Shown here in pieces: positions 60,755 to 64,000 of a stretch of 64,000 bases of DNA. Both the position numbers and the translations under genes were made by a program. The notes below the pieces were generated by a model. It did no database searches. It was not told the DNA's origin and saw nothing but the letters and a program-made list of their open reading frames with translations. The stretch is from assembly GCF_900177245.1 (NCBI RefSeq), contig NZ_FXBM01000002.1, positions 806,001 through 870,000 on the forward strand, read 5' to 3'. Each line of letters begins with the position of its first letter. Within the stretch, counting starts at the first letter, position 1. This stretch comes from Rathayibacter oskolensis. Its GTDB lineage: Bacteria; Actinomycetota; Actinomycetes; Actinomycetales; Microbacteriaceae.

Positions 60755-60770
60755 ATGTGAGCGATCACAT
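60755..60770. promoter_or_regulatory. LacI-type operator upstream of the sugar operon
   Basis: ATGTGAGCGATCACAT, a near-perfect 16-bp palindrome with TGTGA/TCACA arms, 70 bp before the chvE start. It resembles the TGTGAGCGCTCACA operators of actinobacterial LacI proteins; the LacI gene at 61849 is the obvious candidate. The rest of the 300-bp gap (60686-60985) holds no gene. Confidence 0.65.
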
Positions 60771-60985
60771 TGCGTCATGCTAGCCCCGCTGATGGGTTTC
60801 GTGTCAACGCTCATGTCTCGACTCGGTAACGGCCCTTGCGCATCGAGCGGCGACGCGCGGGGCGACCGGACGCCGGACCGCGGTGACTCCTCGACCGCCT
60901 CCGCGCCCGCTGTCAACCGTCGATGAGCCGGAAGCTCCTGCCGCCCCCGGGTGTTGTGTCCTTCACTGTCGAAAGGACGAGAGAC

Positions 60986-61804
60986 ATGACCAAGACCTGG
61001 TTCATCACCGGCGCATCCAAGGGCTTCGGCCGCGAGTGGGCCGAGGCGGCCCTCGAGCGGGGCGACTCCGTCGCGGGGACGGCCCGCCGCATCGGGACCC
61101 TCGACGCCCTGGTCGAGCAGTACCCCGACACCTTCCTCCCGATCCGCCTCGACGTGACCGATCGCACCGCCGGCTTCGCGGCCGTCCAGCAGGCCGCCGA
61201 GCGCTTCGGCCGCCTCGACGTCGTGATCAACAACGCGGGCTACGGGCACTTCGGCATGATCGAGGAGCTGACCGAGGACGAGGTCCGCTCGCAGCTCGAG
61301 ACGAACGTGTTCGGCGCGCTCTGGGTGACGCAGGCGGCGCTGCCGATCCTGCGCGAGCAGGGCTCGGGCCACATCATCCAGGTCTCGAGCATCGGAGGCA
61401 TCAGCGCCTTCCCGTCGATCGGCGCCTACCACGCGTCGAAGTGGGCGCTCGAGGGCTTCAGCCAGGCGCTCGCCGGCGAGGTGGCCGAGTTCGGGATCCA
61501 CGTGACCCTCGTCGAGCCGGGCGGGTACTCGACCGACTGGTCGGGTGCCTCCGCGTCGCGCAGCGAGCCAATCGCGGCGTACGACGCCGTCCGCGAGGCG
61601 GCCGCCCGCCGGCCCACCGCCTCCGCGAAGGGCGACCCGAAGGCCTCGCGCCTCGGGATCCTCGCGGTGGTCGACGCGGAGGAGCCGCCGCTGCGGATCT
61701 TCTTCGGCCGCGCCCCGCTGGGGATCGCGACCGCCGACTACGAGTCGCGACTGGCGACCTGGAACGCGTGGCAGGACGTGTCGATCGCAGCGCACGGCGA
61801 CTGA
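60986..61804 (+). CDS. Short-chain dehydrogenase/reductase
   Basis: Classical SDR, 272 residues. Cofactor motif [12 protein letters not shown] (about 8-19), NNAGYGHFG (about 83-91), catalytic Ser in VSSIGG and YHASK (Tyr-x-x-x-Lys, about 151-155), then PGGYSTDW. Start ATG 60986 has AAAGGA upstream; an in-frame start at 60923 is less likely. Divergent from the sugar operon, so it may share its control. Substrate unknown; similar proteins are often annotated as oxidoreductases without known substrate. Confidence 0.9.
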   Translation: MTKTWFITGASKGFGREWAEAALERGDSVAGTARRIGTLDALVEQYPDTFLPIRLDVTDRTAGFAAVQQAAERFGRLDVVINNAGYGHFGMIEELTEDEVRSQLETNVFGALWVTQAALPILREQGSGHIIQVSSIGGISAFPSIGAYHASKWALEGFSQALAGEVAEFGIHVTLVEPGGYSTDWSGASASRSEPIAAYDAVREAAARRPTASAKGDPKASRLGILAVVDAEEPPLRIFFGRAPLGIATADYESRLATWNAWQDVSIAAHGD

Positions 61805-61811
61805 CGCCCCG

Positions 61812-61840
61812 CGGCCGGGCGGGCTCTCGACGCCCGGCCG
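61812..61840. terminator. Bidirectional hairpin terminator
   Basis: CGGCCGGGCG / CGCCCGGCCG, 10-bp perfect stem, 9-nt loop, between the convergent SDR and LacI genes. Confidence 0.7.
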
Positions 61841-61848
61841 TCGGCGCG

Positions 61849-62889
61849 TCAGGCCCTGGCGGACAGCGTGAGGGTGCGGGGCAGGGCCGTCGAGCCGCGC
61901 ACGACGAGCTGGGGAGCGATCGGCGGCGCCGCCTCCGGCCGCTCGCCCTCGATCAGGTTCAGCAGCGCCGCCACGCAGCGACGGCCGAGCTCGGCGAAGT
62001 CCTGGCGGACGCTGGTCAGCGGCGGCCAGTAGAACGCCGCCTCCGGGATGTCGTCGAAGCCGATGACGCTGACGTCCTCCGGCACGCGGACGCCGCGCTC
62101 GTGGAAAGCGCTCATCAGCCCGAGCGCCATCTGGTCGTTGGCCGAGAAGACGGCCGTGAAGTCGAGGAACCGCGCGAGCTCGAGCCCCACCCGGTGACCG
62201 CGGTCGGCACTCCAGTCGCCGAGGATCGGCGGCCGCAGCGGCACGTTCCGATCTCCGAGCTCGGCGAGGTAGCCGCGCATCCGCGCCTCCGCCTCGATCC
62301 AGTCCTGAGGGCCGGCGAGGTGGACGATCTCGGTGTGACCGAGATCGATCAGGTGTGCGGTGGCCATCCGCGCGCCCGCCATCTGGTCGACGTAGAGCGC
62401 GTCGTCCCTCTCGTCGTCGGAGGTCTGCAGCGTGACGTTCGGGATGCGCAGCGCGACTCCCGAGAGGATGTCGAACACGCGGATCTGCGGCGCGATCACC
62501 ACCAGCCCCTCGACCGCCTGGTTGAGCAGGTGGCGGATCCCGGCCTGGATCGACTCGCCGTCGGTGCCGTCGACGTTCGCCGTCACCACCAGGTACCCGG
62601 CGTCGCGGGCGGCGACCTCGATCGCCTGGATGCTGGAGGCAGGGCCGTACTGGAGGCTCTGCGACGACAGCACGCCGATGGTGCGCGTGCGGCTGGTCAC
62701 CAGCGCCCGCGCGGCGAGGTTGGGCCGGTAGTCGAGCGCCGCCATCACGTCGAGCACGCGCTTCTTCGTCTCGGCGCGCAGGCTCGGGTGGTCGTTGAGG
62801 ACGCGCGAGACGGTCTGGTGCGAGACCCCGGCTGCCCGGGCGACGTCGTAGATGCTCGGCGCCCGGGCCGCGGGCTTGTCTTCCGGCAT
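61849..62889 (-). CDS. LacI-family transcriptional repressor
   Basis: 346 residues. [33 protein letters not shown] (about 12-41), hinge [18 protein letters not shown], and a sugar-binding core ending [25 protein letters not shown]. The ATG at 62889 precedes the usual short arm. Codons upstream are open to 63654 but antisense to the phosphatase gene and not coding. Likely regulator of the chvE-mmsA-mmsB operon through the TGTGA-type palindrome at 60755, and of itself through the GTGTGAGCACAC site upstream. Confidence 0.92.
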   Translation of the reverse strand: MPEDKPAARAPSIYDVARAAGVSHQTVSRVLNDHPSLRAETKKRVLDVMAALDYRPNLAARALVTSRTRTIGVLSSQSLQYGPASSIQAIEVAARDAGYLVVTANVDGTDGESIQAGIRHLLNQAVEGLVVIAPQIRVFDILSGVALRIPNVTLQTSDDERDDALYVDQMAGARMATAHLIDLGHTEIVHLAGPQDWIEAEARMRGYLAELGDRNVPLRPPILGDWSADRGHRVGLELARFLDFTAVFSANDQMALGLMSAFHERGVRVPEDVSVIGFDDIPEAAFYWPPLTSVRQDFAELGRRCVAALLNLIEGERPEAAPPIAPQLVVRGSTALPRTLTLSARA

Positions 62890-62980
62890 CGGGCACCGTG
62901 GCTTCCTGTGATGGGGCGGCGCCTCGTCGCAGGGACCGTGAGAGCCCGCGGCGGCGCGGGACCCGCCCGTCCGCGGGCGC

Positions 62981-62992
62981 GTGTGAGCACAC
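62981..62992. promoter_or_regulatory. Possible autoregulatory LacI operator
   Basis: GTGTGAGCACAC, interrupted palindrome sharing the TGTGAGC half-site with 60755-60770, about 90 bp upstream of the LacI start. The remainder of 62890-63138 holds no gene. Confidence 0.45.
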
Positions 62993-63126
62993 TTTACGTC
63001 TCCTCTCGCCGGGTGGGCTCCGAGCCCTCCCGATCCGGGGCCGGCGGAGGAGCGCCAGGGCAGGGTCCGAGCGGGTGTGCCGGACGGTCGAGCAGCGGGC
63101 TCCGGATCCGCGCAGACTCCGCCGGG

Positions 63127-63132
63127 TAGCGT
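63127..63132 (+). promoter_or_regulatory. -10 box of a leaderless promoter
   Basis: TAGCGT, spacer GGCGGG, ATG 63139, for the histidine phosphatase gene. Confidence 0.5.
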
Positions 63133-63138
63133 GGCGGG

Positions 63139-63789
63139 ATGCGCCTCCTCCTCATCCGCCACGGACAGACCCCCTCGAACGTCGCCGGACTGCTCGACAC
63201 CCGCATCCCGGGACCCGGGCTGACGGAACTCGGTCGTGAGCAGGCGGAGGCGCTCCCGACGACGCTCGCGGGCGAGGGCATCGGCGCGATCGTCGTCTCG
63301 AGCATGCGGCGCACCCACGAGACCGCCGCGCCCCTGGCGCAGGCGCTGGGGCTGGAGCCGATCGAGCGCGACGGCATCCGCGAGATCGCGGCGGCGGGGC
63401 TCGAGATGCGCGGCGACGAAGCAGCGGTCACCGAGTACATGGACACCGTCTTCCGCTGGGCCGACGGCGAGACCTCGCTGCGGCTCGCGGGGGGCGAGAC
63501 CGGGGACGAGTTCGCGGCGCGCTACGACGCGGTGGTCGCAGAGGCGGAGGCGTCCGGGAATCCTGTCGTCGCCGTCGTGAGCCACGGGGCCGCGATCCGG
63601 TGCTGGGCCGGACTGCGCTGCCGGGGCCTCGACGCACGCTTCATCGCCGACCACCTGCTCGACAACACGGGCGTCGTCGAGGTCGAGGGCTCCGGATCGA
63701 CGTGGACACTGCTCTCGTGGGAGGGCGAGCCCGTCAGTGGGATCGGCGCGGCGGCACCCTCCGGTCCGGCGGGGGAGACGACGGACTGA
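63139..63789 (+). CDS. Histidine phosphatase (phosphoglycerate-mutase-like)
   Basis: 216 residues of the histidine phosphatase superfamily branch 1. Phospho-acceptor motif [11 protein letters not shown] (His about 8), the [13 protein letters not shown] segment (about 30-42), [14 protein letters not shown] (about 54-67), Glu region about 80-90, and the second catalytic His in [11 protein letters not shown] (about 147-157). Length and motifs fit a phosphatase rather than a true glycolytic mutase. Leaderless start. Substrate unknown. Confidence 0.9.
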   Translation: MRLLLIRHGQTPSNVAGLLDTRIPGPGLTELGREQAEALPTTLAGEGIGAIVVSSMRRTHETAAPLAQALGLEPIERDGIREIAAAGLEMRGDEAAVTEYMDTVFRWADGETSLRLAGGETGDEFAARYDAVVAEAEASGNPVVAVVSHGAAIRCWAGLRCRGLDARFIADHLLDNTGVVEVEGSGSTWTLLSWEGEPVSGIGAAAPSGPAGETTD

Positions 63790-63876
63790 TCGCGGCCGGC
63801 GGGCCTGTGGGGGATCTTCACGAGAAGCCCCGCCGCACCCCGCATGCCGGTCGCGGCATGCACCGCAGCGCTCGCC

Positions 63877-64000
63877 TCACCCCGCCGCGTGCCTCCCCCG
63901 GGCGAGCGTCCCCTCCGTGAGCCGCAGCACTCGATCGGCCGAGGCCTGCACCGAGGCGTCGTGCGTGGCGATCAGCGCGGTGGCCGACTCGGCCTGCACG
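63877..64000 (-). CDS. ABC transporter ATPase, C-terminal end only
   Basis: The last 40 codons of a minus-strand gene that continues beyond the window, ending TGA at 63877. The H-loop TALIATHDAS and the following ADRVLRLTEGTL are typical of the ends of MacB/LolD-type ATPases. Walker and signature motifs lie outside. Whether a third MacB-like cassette lies beyond the edge cannot be seen. Confidence 0.75.
   Translation of the reverse strand, partial: VQAESATALIATHDASVQASADRVLRLTEGTLARGRHAAG

Overview
The window is high-GC actinobacterial DNA, most likely from a member of the Microbacteriaceae (Rathayibacter/Clavibacter/Curtobacterium-like). This rests on strong third-position GC (long open antisense shadow frames throughout), frequent GTG starts, many leaderless starts (TANNNT box 6-8 nt before the start codon), a class Ib nrdHIEF operon, an HspR-type HAIR operator and a Mms/Ggu-type sugar ABC operon. 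No lineage marker such as 16S is present, so the family is inferred. No tRNA, rRNA, CRISPR array, phage or insertion sequence was seen.

Layout. 1-5.8 kb: 3' part of a sensor histidine kinase, a Gfo/Idh/MocA oxidoreductase, a GntP-type permease, a HAD hydrolase and an NAD epimerase. 5.9-11.5 kb (minus): aldo/keto reductase, two small membrane proteins, a four-gene set (acyl-CoA dehydrogenase-like, PIG-L deacetylase, methyltransferase, GT2 glycosyltransferase) and a MarR regulator. 11.7-13.5 kb: rplJ-rplL behind an attenuator-like leader, and a MarR gene. 13.5-18.8 kb: a LacI repressor with GNAT gene, divergent from a binding-protein-dependent sugar importer (one binding protein, two permeases, no ATPase). 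19-27 kb: ABC exporter, DUF305/DUF3105 pair, Nramp transporter, cystathionine beta-synthase, cystathionine gamma-synthase/lyase and a cyclase-family hydrolase. 27-30 kb: two glycosyltransferases and a coiled-coil protein.

30.1-34.6 kb and 49.3-53.8 kb: two paralogous four-gene cassettes in the same order: small secreted beta-gamma-crystallin/I36-like protein, lipoprotein, membrane-anchored adaptor, MacB-like fused ATPase-permease. Both start 47 nt after the same CCATAC-containing motif. In the first cassette the small secreted gene carries a 3' frameshift. This duplicated system is the most interesting protein-level find.

34.6-40.3 kb: glycerate kinase, then nrdH-nrdI-nrdE-nrdF behind a region with two NrdR-like boxes (centres 32 bp apart) and five DnaA-box-like 9-mers. 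40.3-41.1 kb: an XRE+MNT antitoxin followed by a HEPN (HepT-like) toxin gene stopped by an in-frame TAG. 41.1-49 kb: GNAT, aldo/keto reductase, DUF1905 protein, a Clp ATPase under a HAIR element, a small membrane protein and a bifunctional PASTA penicillin-binding protein. 53.9-64 kb: a degenerate phosphopantetheinyl-transferase-like protein, a beta-lactamase-fold hydrolase, a chvE-mmsA-mmsB sugar operon with a tail gene, an SDR, a LacI repressor, a histidine phosphatase and the 3' end of an ABC ATPase.

Non-coding highlights: (i) a roughly 100-bp element present three times (18.8, 36.4 and 59.5 kb), each time starting at or within a few bases of a stop codon, in sense orientation, with conserved internal sequence and two stems that covary between copies; (ii) palindromic repeats at junctions of convergent genes (1.2, 5.85 and 46.4 kb).
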